Origin: Persicaria tinctoria | Taxonomy: Eukaryota; Streptophyta; Magnoliopsida; Caryophyllales; Polygonaceae | NCBI GenBank assembly: GCA_037127255.1 | Contig: JBANSL010000001.1 | Location: 31,056,501 to 31,120,500, forward strand | Direction: 5' to 3' | DNA: 64,000 bases | In this document: positions 35,641 through 49,415 of the stretch, in pieces | Layout: the number at the start of each line of letters is the position of its first letter | Position numbering within the stretch: the first letter of the stretch is position 1 | Program-made: the position numbers and the translations under genes | Notes under the pieces: model-generated | What the model was told of the DNA's origin: nothing | Database searches by the model: none | Seen by the model: the letters and a program-made list of their open reading frames with translations, nothing else

Positions 35641-36069
35641 AACGAGGACATGCTTTGTACCCCTTCGTTGTTGATCTTGCTAGCATCCCCAAACCGAGAA
35701 AGTCACTAATAGTCCACAACGGGCGCCGTGCTACTGGCGGCGACGGGCGCCGTGTCTTTAGCGACGGGCGCCACGAGTCTTGACTTTGTTTCCTTCTCTC
35801 GTCTTCGTCCTTTGTCTTCTCTACTCCTCTTGTGTGCTCCCCCGTCTCCTTCTTCATCTCCATCTCAGCCTCTTCATGGCTCTCACGATCCGTCCTTCGC
35901 CTCTTTCCAAGCTCGGAATATAAATCTGCATATTAAGCAAAAATTGCGTAGATTCCGAACTTGAATGCCCAAATGAACGAGAATGCAATTTAATAACTAA
36001 ACATGCACTATACACACTCTAATGCACCTAAAACTACTTGTAATTCCTTATCTAAAATATGCATTACCA
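35640..36069 (-). repeat. Partial 3' LTR of outer Athila-like element G
   Basis: Its right part ('gcgtagattccgaacttgaatgc', 'aaaatatgcattacca') matches the ends of the LTRs at 44471-45787 and 47592-49883. It carries three GGGCGCC-type motifs (about 35721-35776). A polypurine tract (aaagggaggg on the minus strand, 36070-36079) lies immediately outside, so this is a 3' LTR in minus orientation. The left boundary is unclear. Confidence 0.55.
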
Positions 36070-36489
36070 CCCTCCCTTTGTCATCCCAAGCTTATCCTTG
36101 ACGAGACTCGACATATGTATGGGTGTGTGTGTACAAAATAGATAGAAAATGAGCTAGATATCAAAGATAACATAAGAGCCATAATTAATCAACTATTTTT
36201 CAATGTTAGTTTAGCATACAACCTCACAGTAGCTCATTGACTCTTCTGCTTTGAATTCACAAGAAGCATAGGCAATTCATTGTTCTTCAATTAGTCAACC
36301 ACAAATTCATCAATATGAGAGGTAATGAACTGCTATGCTCTACCAAACATGGCTTAATAATGGACTAGCATTCTCATTGTGCACACATAAACAATTTCAT
36401 TAGGGGATATGTATTAAACAATTTCATTAGGGGATATGTATTACTTGTGCTTCTTGTATGTTAATTTAGCATACAACCTCTCACATTAG
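36070..36489 (-). repeat. Internal region of element G, left part
   Basis: Includes the polypurine tract, a 'tcaaggataagcttggg' segment (minus strand), and a phrase 'tttagcatacaacctc' repeated at 36213 and 36466. The sequence from 36231 resembles that resuming at 45788, so element E interrupts it. Confidence 0.55.
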
Positions 36490-36494
36490 CTCAT

Positions 36495-37692
36495 CGGTGA
36501 CAGTAGGATAGATGTGTGTCATTGGTTCTAGTCCCAAATTCAAATAATAATCCAAACTAAAGTTAACCAATAAATTAGTATAGCGGACAAGGAGGATTCG
36601 AACCCACAAAGAGATCTAGATTCGTGTATCCAATGATGATTTAAAGCAAACAATAACAAGATTGAGATGAATAAAGAAAACAAATAAGTAAAAGTAGTAA
36701 TGATAACGAATGTTACCAACGTGAGAGGAAAATGCTTCACATGTAATTCTTGACAATGGTTGGGGTTCATGATCCTTGGAATGATTTCATTGTTATTCTT
36801 AATTCAATGCAATGCAATTGGCATCAATAGTTATTCCGACTTTGGTTTAATTAGATTGATAAATCTACAAAGGCACCAACCCCTTACACTATATGCGATC
36901 CTAATCGGATTCTTAAACACACATCAGCATGAAATCCCAAAGTACTTGGCCAATTGGTAATATGATCAAATCTCAATGCAATTAGATTATCAAAAGAGTG
37001 CAATTTCTTTAACCCTAATCTCGTAGAAATCAACATTCAACCAACAATCAATATCATGCATAAGCAATTGATGCTTTCATGGAATCAATTACTTATTCCT
37101 TGCTACCATGGATTAACTATTCACAAGAAATCATTAATCACTAGCAAAGATGCAAATTTTGTCAAGGTGATCAATCAAGAGAGAACATGTGAAAATAAGA
37201 ATTATAAGAACAAAGAAAATGAAACAACTAATGAATGACAATATGAAATCAAATCCTCATAATTTAACAAACCATGTATTTGAATCACAGGCAAAACTAT
37301 GAGTTTAGCAACTCATAGTCTACCGAAACAATCAATATAAAAGTGGTTGTAATTTTTCTCTCTCAATGTTACGCTCTCTCAAACGGTTGTAAAAGAGTCT
37401 AATATAGCCTAAAATCTTCTGCTAAAAGCCTATAATGTAAAATAATAACCTAATTATGATAAAATCGAACGAAATCAGATTTGCTGATACTGAGGAATCG
37501 GTTGGCGCCGGTTGAATAGCGACGGGTGCCGCTATTCTGGCTCTGTGATTCTTCTTTGTCTTCAACGTTCTTCTCCTTAGCTCCCCTGATGATCTTTCCT
37601 TTTCCTCTTTTATGCTAAAAACCAGCCTCTTCTAGACATCTTAAGCCTCCCTTCAAGGTCGGATTATAAAACTGCAGAATAAACACAAAATA
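36495..37692 (-). repeat. 3' LTR of E, truncated
   Basis: Aligns with 44471-45665. Similarity stops at 37692 ('aacacaaaatag'). The remaining ~122 bases present in the other LTR (45666-45787) are missing. Confidence 0.8.
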
Positions 37693-38014
37693 GGAACTTA
37701 GATCATACATGCTCAATTACATATTCCAAATCATATTCCACATAAAAATCAAATTTTATAAGACAAGGCTAAATCATCCAAAATTCCATTTGATTTATAT
37801 GATCATGCTTAAAATGAAATAGAGGACAAAATGAAACATTTGGATTTTTGACATTTTTCAAAAAAATTTTGTTTTCAATTTCGATTTTAATAACAACTAT
37901 AAATATAAAGATGATGCTTGATAACAACTTAACTTTAAAAACATAAACAAAAACAAAAACATGAAAATGAAATCATAAACACGAACTAACCTGACTCTAA
38001 ACTACTCTAAACCA

Positions 38015-38060
38015 CCTCCCCCACACTTAAATGTTGCATTGTCCTCAATACAAAAACACA
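38015..38060 (-). other. Polypurine-like motif of E
   Basis: On the minus strand it reads 'ttgaggacaatgcaacattt' then 'aagtgtgggggaggtgg', the same composite as in Ath-1 at 5456-5500. It is probably the internal copy, the LTR-proximal one having been deleted. Confidence 0.55.
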
Positions 38061-38175
38061 AAGAATAATGAATTAAATTGAGGTGAAGGAAGGGATAACT
38101 AACCAAGCATTGGGCAGGCGGAGGGTGGAATCCAGACTGATGGCGTAACTCAGCAAGTATACGCGCCAAAAGAGT

Positions 38176-39330
38176 CTAAATATCTGTAATTCGGTTGGAG
38201 ATACTCAGGAGATCAGCTTTCTGCTTCCTTTCTAACTCTGTAAGTTGGCGCTCGAATTCATCTAAGATAACATAAACAGAGTTAGGTTCTGTAGAAGCTT
38301 CAGGGTCTTCTTCTTCTTGATTCTCAATCTTTGTCTGACCATTCTCCTCTACTGAGCCATCTGATTTGGAATCTTCCCTGCCTGAAGGGATCTCATGAGG
38401 CATAAGAAGGCTATCATGACTGAGCTTGAAGTCAGAAAGTTTAAAGCGGAATGGAAACTCCAAGGGAAGGTGTAGATGATGCTCTCCATGTTCTCCTACA
38501 ATCCATCTGAAACGCTCATTCGAATGAGAAAACCAAAACTTCTCAATTATGCCAGACCAAGTCAAAGCAACAATATCATAAGCAAAATCAGCATACAGAG
38601 GTTGCACATTATCCAATATAACACCAAGTTAATGAGCAATCATCGAAATCAATCCTCCAAAAGAAATAGTATGATCAGCCTACTCATATGTCATACAGAT
38701 GATGTTAGTGCAACTCCCTAAGAACAATTGAATCCAATCTGGAGTCCTCTTGGCCTCAGGAGTCAAACAATAAGTCCAAGACCGGCCTCTCATAGATACT
38801 ATAGTTGGATCAACTAATCCAAAGAAGGCAAGGCTGAGAATCTTGTGACACAATCGCAGCGCAGAGTGAGTGATCATATAATCAAAATAATCTTCTTCTT
38901 TTCCAAACGGCCATCCAGTAGCTGCAACCCATATGTCTCATATGCAGGCGAATCAACCACTGCATTAATCCAAGAGTCAAAACTCTTCTGGGTGATTCCA
39001 AAAGCTTGATCTATCATGTCCATAGTTACCAAGAATTCCCTTCCTCTCATACAGAAACGAATCTCCTTGTCAAAGCGATAATCTAGGGTAGCCCGAAGTT
39101 ATGTCACCAATGCAGGATATGTACCTGCGCTAAACTCAACAAAATTGCCCAATCCACTCTTTTCAAGAAGCTTAGAGACATGCTTAAACAAACCAAGATG
39201 ATGTAGAGTCTCAACATCAAAAAACATCGTCGAGCGATACTTCATACTTCCAAGATTAATCCAATGATCCTCCTAGTCCTCCGTTAAGTAGGCTGGCTTT
39301 GGCATGTTGCGAATGTTAGGAGGAAGAATT
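38176..39330 (-). pseudogene. Athila ORF-1-like protein remnant
   Basis: Read on the minus strand across several stops, a protein-like sequence continues from about 39330 (KYRSTMFFDVETLHHLG) through MRGREFLVTMDMIDQAFG and WTYCLTPEAKRTPDW to SGIIEKFWFSHSNERF. It ends in an acidic tail with a heptad segment (DEFERQLTELERKQKADL). It resembles the extra Athila/plant-transposon protein family (PF03078-like, from memory). The function of that family is unknown. It lies between the retained protease region and the 3' LTR. Confidence 0.5.
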
Positions 39331-39365
39331 CATTAAACAATTATAAAATGAAAGCAAACCAATCC

Positions 39366-41012
39366 CTGAACCGCGCAAATAAAATTACAAGACTTCCTCC
39401 CTTTGTAGTGGAAGGGAATCAGGATCATATCCACGAGGAAGCGTGTTAGCGCTCGCCTTTCAAGTTCCAGATCCTACTCGATATCGACCAGAAGCTACTC
39501 GACGTCGAGTAAAAGTACTCGATATCGAGTAAAGCAGTCGAGTTCACCTGCAGTTGCACAACAGAAGACAAATAGAGCCGATTTGAGTAGAAAGTACTCG
39601 ACGTAGACCAAAGTTACTCGATGTCGACTAGAATTGTAGTCGATGTCGAGTTCATCAGTGCAAAAAAACCGTAACTTCTGTAAATAAAATAAAGACAACA
39701 ATAAACACGAATTTGATGGATTTAATTCAATAAACTAAAAGCTTATAAAGTCGGGGTATCAATGCCACACCGTTAACCATATAAGAATCATGCTAAAGGT
39801 ATAAAAGATCATGTCTTTTCATCAAATAACTTTCACCATTAACAATTAAGAAGATAGAGACTTTCGCATAAACCCTAATTGTTACTAACCATTTTCACAT
39901 AATTAATCCAAGTTTGCATTAAGATCACTTTCGCTTCAATAACACAAATAAGGATCATCTTCGACTGTCGTAGAAGAATCATGCGGATTAGGGATAGAAG
40001 ATGAAATCATAATAAAAGTTGTACCTTTGATGCATTTCATATGGCTATCATCGGGGTCACCCCAACCCTAGAAGTTGGGTGACTAATCGCTCTTCATCAT
40101 AGAAACACACATCAATGATATCATAAAAATAACTACTTGCATTAAATCAAAAGAAAACTTACAACCGAACAAAGCTAGATCACTTCCGCTCTCAAACTCT
40201 ACTAGACCAAAGCTTTCCAAAACCTCTATAAATTGCCTAACTAGTGTTAGCTCAATTGCTTGAGAATAGAATCTAATAAATAAAAACTCATCCCCAGGGC
40301 TTTATTTATAGTCCTCAACCCTAGCTAATCTAGGAAAGAACAATCTATCTCTATCTAAGTCTATCTATCTAAAACCTTAAAATATAACTTTGATAAATAA
40401 ATAAAATAAGACAAATTAAATTCCCCTTAAGTAAATATGGGAATTACTAATGTGGATAGATGTTTTCTCATGTGGATATATCCTTCGTGCCTTGGGTTGT
40501 AAGTAATCAATCTCTCGGATTCCAGCTTGACTTCGACTCGGACTAGGCGTTGTGGTGTAATCGACATTGAGTAGAAGTACTCAATGTCGACTAGAATTGT
40601 GCCTTGGTGTAGAAGATAGCTCTTCCTCGGATTCGTCCTCGATCTCGACTTCATCTGTGCTCGGTCTCGGCTCCAGGAGGTGGAACTCGACCATGTTGTA
40701 CTCAACATCGACTAGACCTGTTGAGTTGCTTTCTTTTCTTCTTTTGCTCGATGCTTTCTGGCTCAGCTTCTGCTCGACCTTGAGTTGTTGTAGTCGACCT
40801 CGACCATTCTGACAGTCTCCTTCCCTTCTCCGAAGAGCTTGTAAAGTGTCTCGATTTCTGCGAAATTAAACAAGAACTAGTGTAGACCTCCATAATTGGC
40901 AAATAAGCATAAACTACACATATGCTATAGTATTCTAACCCAAAGATATGAAATGCAGACAAAAATCGATATGGATGTAAGCGAAAAAGCATGGTTAATT
41001 GAGCGCACATCA
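39366..41012 (-). repeat. LTR-like segment H with long perfect palindromes
   Basis: It starts TGAACCGCGC and ends GAGCGCACATCA, with TG/CA-type ends, but no target duplication was confirmed, so the borders are tentative. The 'tcaccccaaccctagaagttggg' type segment (about 40057-40080) also occurs in the LTR of element F (55245-55280, other strand). Two clusters of palindromes lie at 39470-39660 and 40555-40810. Confidence 0.5.
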
Positions 41013-41925
41013 GCAAAGAAATCGAAAGAAATCACACAAATCTGAGGAAAACCTTCCTCTGCAATAGCGGCGGGCGTCGGTGTCAACAGAAACCAAAATC
41101 CTGAATTTCAACGTTGTTGTCCGGACGTCGAAATTCCTTCCAATTGCTTTCTTGATATACCAAACTTGATTTCAAAGCCTTTTTGGTAGATGAAGTGTAG
41201 TAATGGATGAAATTGATGATTTGAGAATGAAGATAGGGTGAATTGATGATGAAGAGTAAGAAAAGTTAGGCTTTTTGGTGAAACTCAAAGGTTTAGGATG
41301 ATGGAATTTGGAAGTTGAGTAGGAGGGTTTTAGGGTTTTAGTATTGCTAGAGGCAAAAGTTAGAAGAAAGTAGTGAAAGATAGAAGATGGAAGGTATTTA
41401 AGGGGTAAGGGATAAAAAGATATAAGATAAAGATAATCAATCCCATGGCCTCTTTCCTAATTCAAAATCGAACACTACACATGTCAAGCGGCAGGCGCCG
41501 GCTTTAAGGCGGCGAGCGCCGGTCAGACGGTGTTCCAACTTTGTTTCTTCCTTAATTCAAACTCTCCTGCAAGTTAGTTCTAACACGAAATATTGCAAGA
41601 ATGTAGCAAAAGACATGTCCTACTTTATTGAATTGAAAAATAATGCATAAATAAAGAAATCTACTTAATTGCCTTGGGTTGCCTCCCAAGAAGCGCCTTT
41701 GTTTCACGTCTTTGGCTCGACGTGTTGCTCTTCTTGGCTCAAGTCCCTCCACCAGGGTCCTCTATACTTCTTCTTTTCTTGAGAAGTGCGGGTACCCTTG
41801 GAAGATGTAACGATCTATGTAAGCATTCATCCATTTCTTGCATTAACTTCTTTTCTTGATCTTGAATTTCTCTTGGAGGTTGAACTGAAATGACAAAAAC
41901 TTCCACACTATTTGGAAATAGTTTC

Positions 41926-44436
41926 TTATAAGCTAGGTAAAAGTTTGTGTTTATGTGGATCAACAAAACATTCAACATCCATCTTGACTTCTTCTTTCCC
42001 TAAACAAGATTGAAAATTGTTAGAAGATTTAATATTGAATAAACTCTTTTCCTTAGAAATTTCTAACAAATCATGAAATTCATTGATGCAATCAACACTG
42101 TTTGCATTAGGCATATCCAAGGAATTCTCAGGAGAAAGCTTAACATGATTAAAAAGAGAGTACTCTATCTTTCTTCCATCAAACTCCATGGTCAATGAAC
42201 CTTCACAACAATCAATTTTTGTCTTCACAGTTCTTAGGAATAGTCTTCCTAAGAAAATTAGTGTATCAAAGGTTCCCTATTCCATGTCTAACACAAAGAA
42301 ATCAGCAGAAAAAATCAAATCATCAACCATAACTACAAGATCCTCAACAATGCCTCTTGGCTTGACCTGAGATCGATCCGCAAGCTGCATATTGTAACCC
42401 CTGTCTTTGTCACAACATTGAGACCCAAAAACATGTACAATTTATAGGACATGACATTAATTGAGGCTTCTAAATCCAACATAGCCAGTTTGAGTTTGGT
42501 ATTCCTAATTGTACATGAACTTGTAAACATATCTGGGTCTCCACACTTTTTAGGCAATCTCTTTTGCGAAATAGAGGAGACATTTTAATTCAAACTTACC
42601 TTTTTCCTTCTCTTCATTATTTGCTTTCTCTTTATAGTGCATGATTTCTTCAAAACTTTAGCATAGTGAGGCACAAACTTAATTAAATTCAAGAATAGAA
42701 TATTTACCTCATAATGCGCGAATGTGTCATACAAGATCTTCTCATCTTTCCACTTCCTATCTGCTCTCAAAGCCTCTAGAAAGGGTGGTTCAGGTTTATA
42801 ATCATCGAATGACCACTCCTTCGACAATTACTCCGCGTTAGAATCGTGAAAAGCAATAGTTTGGCTTCTATAGAGAGAGGCGGGCACCAATTTAGAGGGT
42901 GGTGGGCGCCGGTGTCGTCTGTTGCTGAATCTAATTGCTCTTTGTCTTGTTATTCCACATCTATAACATCTTTAGGCTCTTCCTCTATGCATCTTGTGGG
43001 CACTTTGACTTCTTTTGCCCATCTATAAATCATGGCACTTACATTTACTTTCGGAATGACTACCACTTGTGAGGGTAGCTTGCCTCTTTAGCTTTAAGTT
43101 CTTTTCCTCCTCTAAATTTCATGGCACTTACATTTACTTTTGGAATGAGTACCACTTGTGAGGGTAGCTTGTCTGAATCTTTAGCTTTAAGTTCTCTAAT
43201 CTCTTGAGCCATTTGACTGAATAGCTTCTCTTGGACACTCATCTTGTCCAATAACAATCTCAAAGTTTCTTCTTCATCGTCCTGTGGAGAGTTTCTTTGA
43301 CAGTTCTCAAATTTGCCCCTTCCTTGATAAAGTGCCTGTTGTTGCTGCTGATTCATCCTGCCATTGAAACCACTTTGAGAATTTGAATTGTAATTTGAGT
43401 TCTAGAAATTGGTACCAAAGTTTCAGCGAGGTCCATAATCCATAACATTGACATCACCAACTCCTTCTTGAATAAGCGGGCATCTATCATTAGGATGGTT
43501 TGAGTCTCTGCAGACTCCACATGGTTTAAGCTGTTATGTCTGATTCATTTGCGGAGCCATATTCTTGACTATCTCAGCGAGCTTATCGAGATCACCTTTG
43601 TGACTATCTCCAGAGTTGTCTAGCCCATGAACTCCTCTAACACCATGCTGTCTCCCATATTGTTGTGAAGCATTGCCTAAGTCCTCAAAGGTTTAGCATT
43701 GATGACACAACGCTCATGATCAAGCAAGCCTTCATAGAGATAGAGGACTAGATCATCCTAACGGATGCCATGTTGCGGGTAACATCCTTTAAGCTTATTG
43801 AATCTTTCAACATACTCATAAACACTCTATGTAGGATATTGCTCTATACTTGACAATTTCTTCTTGCATTTGCTGAGGCGAGTGGGAGGAAAGTATTTCT
43901 GAAGGAAAGCTTTCTTCAATCCCACCCAAGTAGTAATGCTCTCTGCAGGGAGGTAATAGAGCCAATCACTTGATGCATCTTTCAGAGTAAAAGGAAACAC
44001 TTCGAGTATCAATTAATCATCAGTTAGCCTTGAGGTCTCATTCTATCGCAAACACTAATAAACTCTGCAAGATGTTTGTCCGGCTCTTCTCCGGCCTTTC
44101 CATGAAAGCTTGGCAAAATATTTCACCAGTTAGACTTATACCCAAACCTTGACCCCTTAGGGAGAGCAGGGAGCCTGATTGCAAGTGGTTGCGTATTCAG
44201 ATTGGGCTCCTTTAGGATTCTCAAGGCCCTTCCTGGCAGTGCTAAGATTCCTCATTGCCTTCATTGTTGGGATTATTTTCATCCATCTCTTCTTCCTGAT
44301 TAAAGTCAAATCTTCTTCTTAACCATGACAAAGACCTTTCAATTTCTGGATCAAAAAGCATAGGATATGAATTAGTAACATGGGTGTGGACCATGCAGAG
44401 TAGTCCAAACCCAAGAAAATCAACAAAAGAAGACAA
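41926..44436 (-). pseudogene. gag-protease remnant of E
   Basis: Minus-strand pieces in order are: 44436-44242 (LFDPEIERSLSWLRRR, a gag start); 44012-43827 (FPFTLKDASSDWLYYLP, FLQKYFPPTR, retrotransposon gag core); 43356-43060 (a glutamine/acidic region after gag); 42827-42585; 42557-42333 (CTIRNTKLKLAMLDLEASIN). In the last, the aspartic-protease motif DLGAS is changed to DLEAS, destroying the catalytic neighbourhood. A continuation lies at 42228-41926. Stops and frame changes separate the pieces. Gag forms the virus-like particle, and protease would process it. Confidence 0.75.
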
Positions 44437-44470
44437 ATACTAAGAACTCCCCAGCAATGGTGCCAAGATT

Positions 44471-45787
44471 TGGTGACGGTAGGATAGATGCGTCATTGGT
44501 CCTAGTCCCAAATGCAAATAATAATGCTAACTCAAGCTAACCAATAAATTAGTATAGCGGACGAGTAGGAGTCGAACCCATAGGAGAACTAGATTCATGT
44601 ATCCAATGATGATTTAAAGCAAACAATAACAAGATTGAGATTGAGATGAATAAAGAAAACAAATAAGTAAAAGTAGTAATGATTGCGAATGTCACCAATG
44701 TGAGGAAAACGCTTCACCTGTAATTCTTGACAATGGTTGGGGTTCATAATCCTTGGAATGATTTCATTGTTATTCTTAATTCAATGCAAAGCAATTGACA
44801 TCAATAGTTATTCTGACTTTGGTTTAATTAGATTGATAAACCCGCAAAGGCACCAACCCCTTACACTATATGCGATCCTAACCGAATTCTTAAACACACA
44901 GCAACCTAAAATCCCAAAGTACTTGGCCAATTGGTAATGTCAAATATCAACGCAATTAGATTGTCAAAAGAGTGCAATTGCTTTAACCCTAATCTCATAG
45001 AAATCAACATTCAACCAATAATCATTATCCTGCATACACAATTAATGCTTTCACATAATCAATTGCCTATTGCTTGCTACCATGAATTAACTATTCGCAA
45101 GAAATGATTAATCACTAGCAGAGATGTAAATTCTGTCAAAGTGATCAATCAAAAGAGAACATGTGCAAATAAGAATTATAAGAACAAAGATAATGAAACA
45201 ACTAATGAATAACAATATGAAATCAAATCCTCAAAATTTAAACAATCATGTCTTTCAATCACAAGCGAAACTATGAGTTTAGCAACTCATAGTCGACCAA
45301 AACAATCAATAGAAAAGTGGTTGTTATTTGTCTATCTCAATGTTACGCTCTCTCAAACGGTTGTAAAAGAGTCTAATATAGCCTAAAAACGCTGGCTAAA
45401 AACCCTATAATGTAAAATAAACTAATTAAGATAGAATCGGACGAAATCGGATTTGCTGATACTGCGAAACCAGCGAGTTCCGATTAAATAGCGACGGGCG
45501 CCGCTACTCTGGCTCAGCGATTCTTCTTTGTCTTCGACGTTCTTCTCCTTAGCTCCCTTGATGATCTTTCCTTTTCCTCTTTTATGCTCAAAACCAGCCT
45601 CTTCTAGACATCTTAAGCCTATCTTCAAGCTTTTATTACAAAACTGTAGAATAAACACAAAATAGCGTAAATTCCGAACTTGAATGCCCAAATGGATAAT
45701 AATGCAAATTAAACATAAAACATGCAAGAAACCTATCTAAATGAACCTAAAACTATCTATAATGCCTATCTAAAATATGCATTATCA
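44471..45787 (-). repeat. 5' LTR of E
   Basis: 1317 bp, starting TGGTGACGG and ending GCATTATCA on the plus strand. Carries one GACGGGCGCCG motif (45494-45503). Confidence 0.82.
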
Positions 45788-45792
45788 CTCAT

Positions 45793-47590
45793 TGACTCTT
45801 CTTCTTTGAATTCACAAAAAAAAACATAGGCAATTCATTGTTCTTGAATTAGTCAACCACAACTTCATCAATATGAGAGGCAGTGAATTGTCATGCTCTG
45901 CTTAACATGGTCTGGTAATGAACTGGCATGCTCACTCTACACACATAAACAATTCGTTTAGAGGATATGTATTGCTTGTGCTTCTTGTATGTGTGCACTG
46001 TACAAGCTAATCTTGGTAATGAACTGCCATGCTCCACCAAACATGGGTTTATTCTTCAATCTAGTTTCATCATAAACTTAGAGACAACATATCTAATATT
46101 TTCATACATCTATATAGATGCCTTGTAATCTCGATAAACAAGACATGAGTACTAAACTTCTCCAAATCTAGCCCCTACACAATTTAATTCCAAACACTGT
46201 ATTAAAAAAGACACAAATTTTCACAAAATAAAAAGATATGAAATCTACACCAATATTAAGGACTTGCATTTTTCAAATACTTCTTGGCAACTTGAGGGAT
46301 TCAGTTGGGTCTTGAAGTGTCCATAGAATGATTGCTAGAAGATACGGGGGAGTTGTGTTGAATGACGGCTACAAGAACTCAAAAGTTATTATCCTCACTT
46401 AATCATTGAAAACCAATTGGTACTCAAGTTCATAGAACAGGAAAGTCGAATAAAGTTGCGAAGTAAAAGCTATATATGTAAATATCTACTAGCATAGTTT
46501 GAGTTAAAATATATCTTCACTCATTCAATTAATGATGTGTGTTGCAAATGCCTTTGCCTATTTTGAAATGTAAAAGGAACAACACCAATTTCATAGATAT
46601 ACATTCCCATTACAAACAATTTTAAATTTTCATCATTGCAATATTATAGTGGACAAATTTCTTGCATAATTGCAATTTATGGAGTATAAATCAAATTAAC
46701 ATCAAACATAGACCTTCCATTAGAAGACATTTGAAAAGAAATCAAGGACTAAATAAGAAATGATATGTGGCTTATATGAATTACGAAACAATCAAAGGAT
46801 CCACAACCATAATTTCATATAAAGCACACATTGCAAGTCCAACCACCACAGATGTATAGATCTCAATCCCAAGAAATAAAAGAATCGATAAAAATACACA
46901 TTTGGTACAAAAAATAGCAGAAGGAAATTAAGCTAGAAAGAACTACTGCGTTCTAGTTTATTTCAAGTAGATCAACAAATAAAATGAGACAGATCAAACA
47001 CATATAAGATTGAAAATGCAAAGTAGAGCAAACTAACCTTCGAAATCCATGTGAAGATACTCGATGTGCATCTTCATCAACAATGGGAATGCTAATTGGA
47101 ACTCAAGTGTCAATATTTTGTCTCTCTAGTAGTTGGTCCTATTTGCAATTTGTCAAGTGTGGTGGTATTCAAATTAAACATAAAATTCCCAAAATCCTAA
47201 ATCAAACTCAAAATCAACGAAATCATATCTTAAATCGAACCCAAAATCCCCAAAATCATGCCCTTAGTCGAACGCGAAATCCCCAACATCATACCCTAAT
47301 CGAAGCCCTTCATCCTTGAAATTTTTTAACTATACCTCAACCATATATCAAACCCCTTTGTAATCCAACTGTCATGAGAAATTAGAAAGAAACAAAGGAG
47401 ATAAAATAAATCCGGGTGGGAGATGAGGACAAGAAAGTAAAGAATTATCTTCCACTCCCAAAAGCTTCCCATTGAAGCGTTGAAATTCGGGTTGTTGGTT
47501 GCTTCCAACCTCTCCTCCAAAAGTTGGAGCTACTTTAAACCCTAGTTTGTCAATGAGGGAGGTTGAACTTCGTTAGCTTTCACCTCGCCA
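45793..47590 (-). repeat. Internal region of element G, right part
   Basis: Continues the sequence interrupted by E. Short phrases such as 'aatgaactggcatgctc' recur (about 45915 and 46018). No gag or pol motifs were recognised. Near 47170-47300 'aaatccccaa' words recur. A 64-residue minus-strand frame at 47326-47520 has no known motif. Confidence 0.45.
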
Positions 47591-48717
47591 AATAATAATG
47601 ATATCCTAACTCAATGCACAACCAAAAGATTAGTATAGCAGAAAAGTAAGAAGTCGAACCCACAGAGAAGAATATTCGCTTATATATTTCTATTGATGAT
47701 TTCTTATGACAATAACAAATAAGTTGTAGCAAACTAATGAAATAGCAAGATAAACTAAATAGAGTAATGATTGCAAAGTATTGATAATAAGATATAAAAG
47801 CGTTTCACCTGTAATTCTTGACAATGGTTGGGGTTCATGATTCTTGGGTTGATTTGAATATTATTTATAGGGTTTATGTCGACTAACCTAATATCGATTG
47901 TTCCGCAAATATACAATCTCTTATTCAAGGTGGCATCACTCAAGAATATCATTAACGAATTCAGTGCTTAAGACCATAGGCACATCAATTCAATGCAATT
48001 AGGAAACGAGGGAACAACCCACTCGGCCCTAACAACATATACTCGACATAGATCAGTTGTTATCATCCAGTACAAAGGCAATAGAAATATCACTAAATCA
48101 ATGACTTTGTTTGCTATCGAGAAACCAGCAATGGATTCATAGCATTGATGCAATTCCTAACATGGTGATCAAGCATAGAAAGGAACACAAATATATATAT
48201 CAATGAGAACAAGATGATAAATAAACTCACAAATAACTAATTGAAATCAAACCCTCACAATTCATCCAACCATGTCTTCGAATCACAGGAGAAACTATGA
48301 GTTTAATTAGCAACTCATAGCCAAAGTAACGCTCATCTCTCCTCAATATGTATCTCACGCCGCACACAATCCACCGTCTCTCAACAATAGAATGAAAATA
48401 ACCTAAATAGAGTCGTGCAAAACCCTAGAGAAAATAATAATAATAATAATAGAATGGAATCTTCAGACTAAAATCGGTGTTTACTAAACACGGGGCACCG
48501 GGGGGCGCCGCTATTCAGGCCCCGCGATTCCTTCTTTGTTTCGAAGTTGTAACTTCTTGCTCCCTTGATGCTTCCTCCTTATCCTTCCTTATGGTCCAAA
48601 ATTAGTCTTTAAGCTCCTCCAAGATCCCCTCCAATCTTGGATTGTAAAACTGTAGAATAAACACTAAATTGCGTAGATCCCGAATTCGAATATTTCACAT
48701 GAACAATATAGAAATAG

Positions 48718-48999
48718 TAGGGGTGGGCACGGGACGGGACGGGACGGGATTTGGCCGGGACGGGACTCGTTCCGCGAAATTTTTTCGTGACGGGATCGGG
48801 ACGGGATTGACATTTTTTTTTCGGGATGGGATCGGGACGGGATGGTGTCTGGACGGGACGAGATCGGGACGGGACGGGCCTTGTCCCGCATATAAAAATA
48901 ATAAAATATTATATAAATTTGCAAAGTGAAAAATGCTTTCATAATTCATTATTTAGTATAATATGTTGAATACGGTATTATTCTCAACTATATTATTCA

Positions 49000-49040
<41 letters not shown>

Positions 49041-49242
49041 ATTAATATTATAATACTATTATTAATTCATACAATGATTGTATAATTAATTATAATGTTC
49101 AACATATTTGGCTACATTATCTTACTAGATAAGGACGGAAAGGAATTGAGACGAGATTTACCAATATTGTCTAATTATCGATTGATAGTTAGGAAAAATA
49201 CCGTATTTAATTAGCTATTTGCCTCTTGTAACTCTAAATGGG

Positions 49243-49284
<42 letters not shown>

Positions 49285-49381
49285 CCCACGTTATAATTAA
49301 AAATAAAGTAAAATAATATTACTTATTTTTATTGTTATTAATATAAAATAATTATACTTTACAAGAAGAAAATATAATATG

Positions 49382-49415
<34 letters not shown>

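Larger units (their letters stand above)
36495..45787 (-). mobile_element. Athila-like LTR element E, nested in G
   Basis: LTR-related sequence lies at 36495-37692 and 44471-45787. A perfect 5-bp duplication CTCAT flanks it (36490-36494 and 45788-45792). On the minus strand the order is 5' LTR (44471-45787), degenerate tRNA-Asp-type primer site (44448-44470), gag and protease remnants, and an ORF like the Athila-specific extra protein. Reverse transcriptase and integrase were not found. The 3' LTR lacks its first ~120 bases and the polypurine tract. The LTRs are clearly diverged, so E is older than Ath-1 and F. H-type LTR sequence lies inside. Confidence 0.82.
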
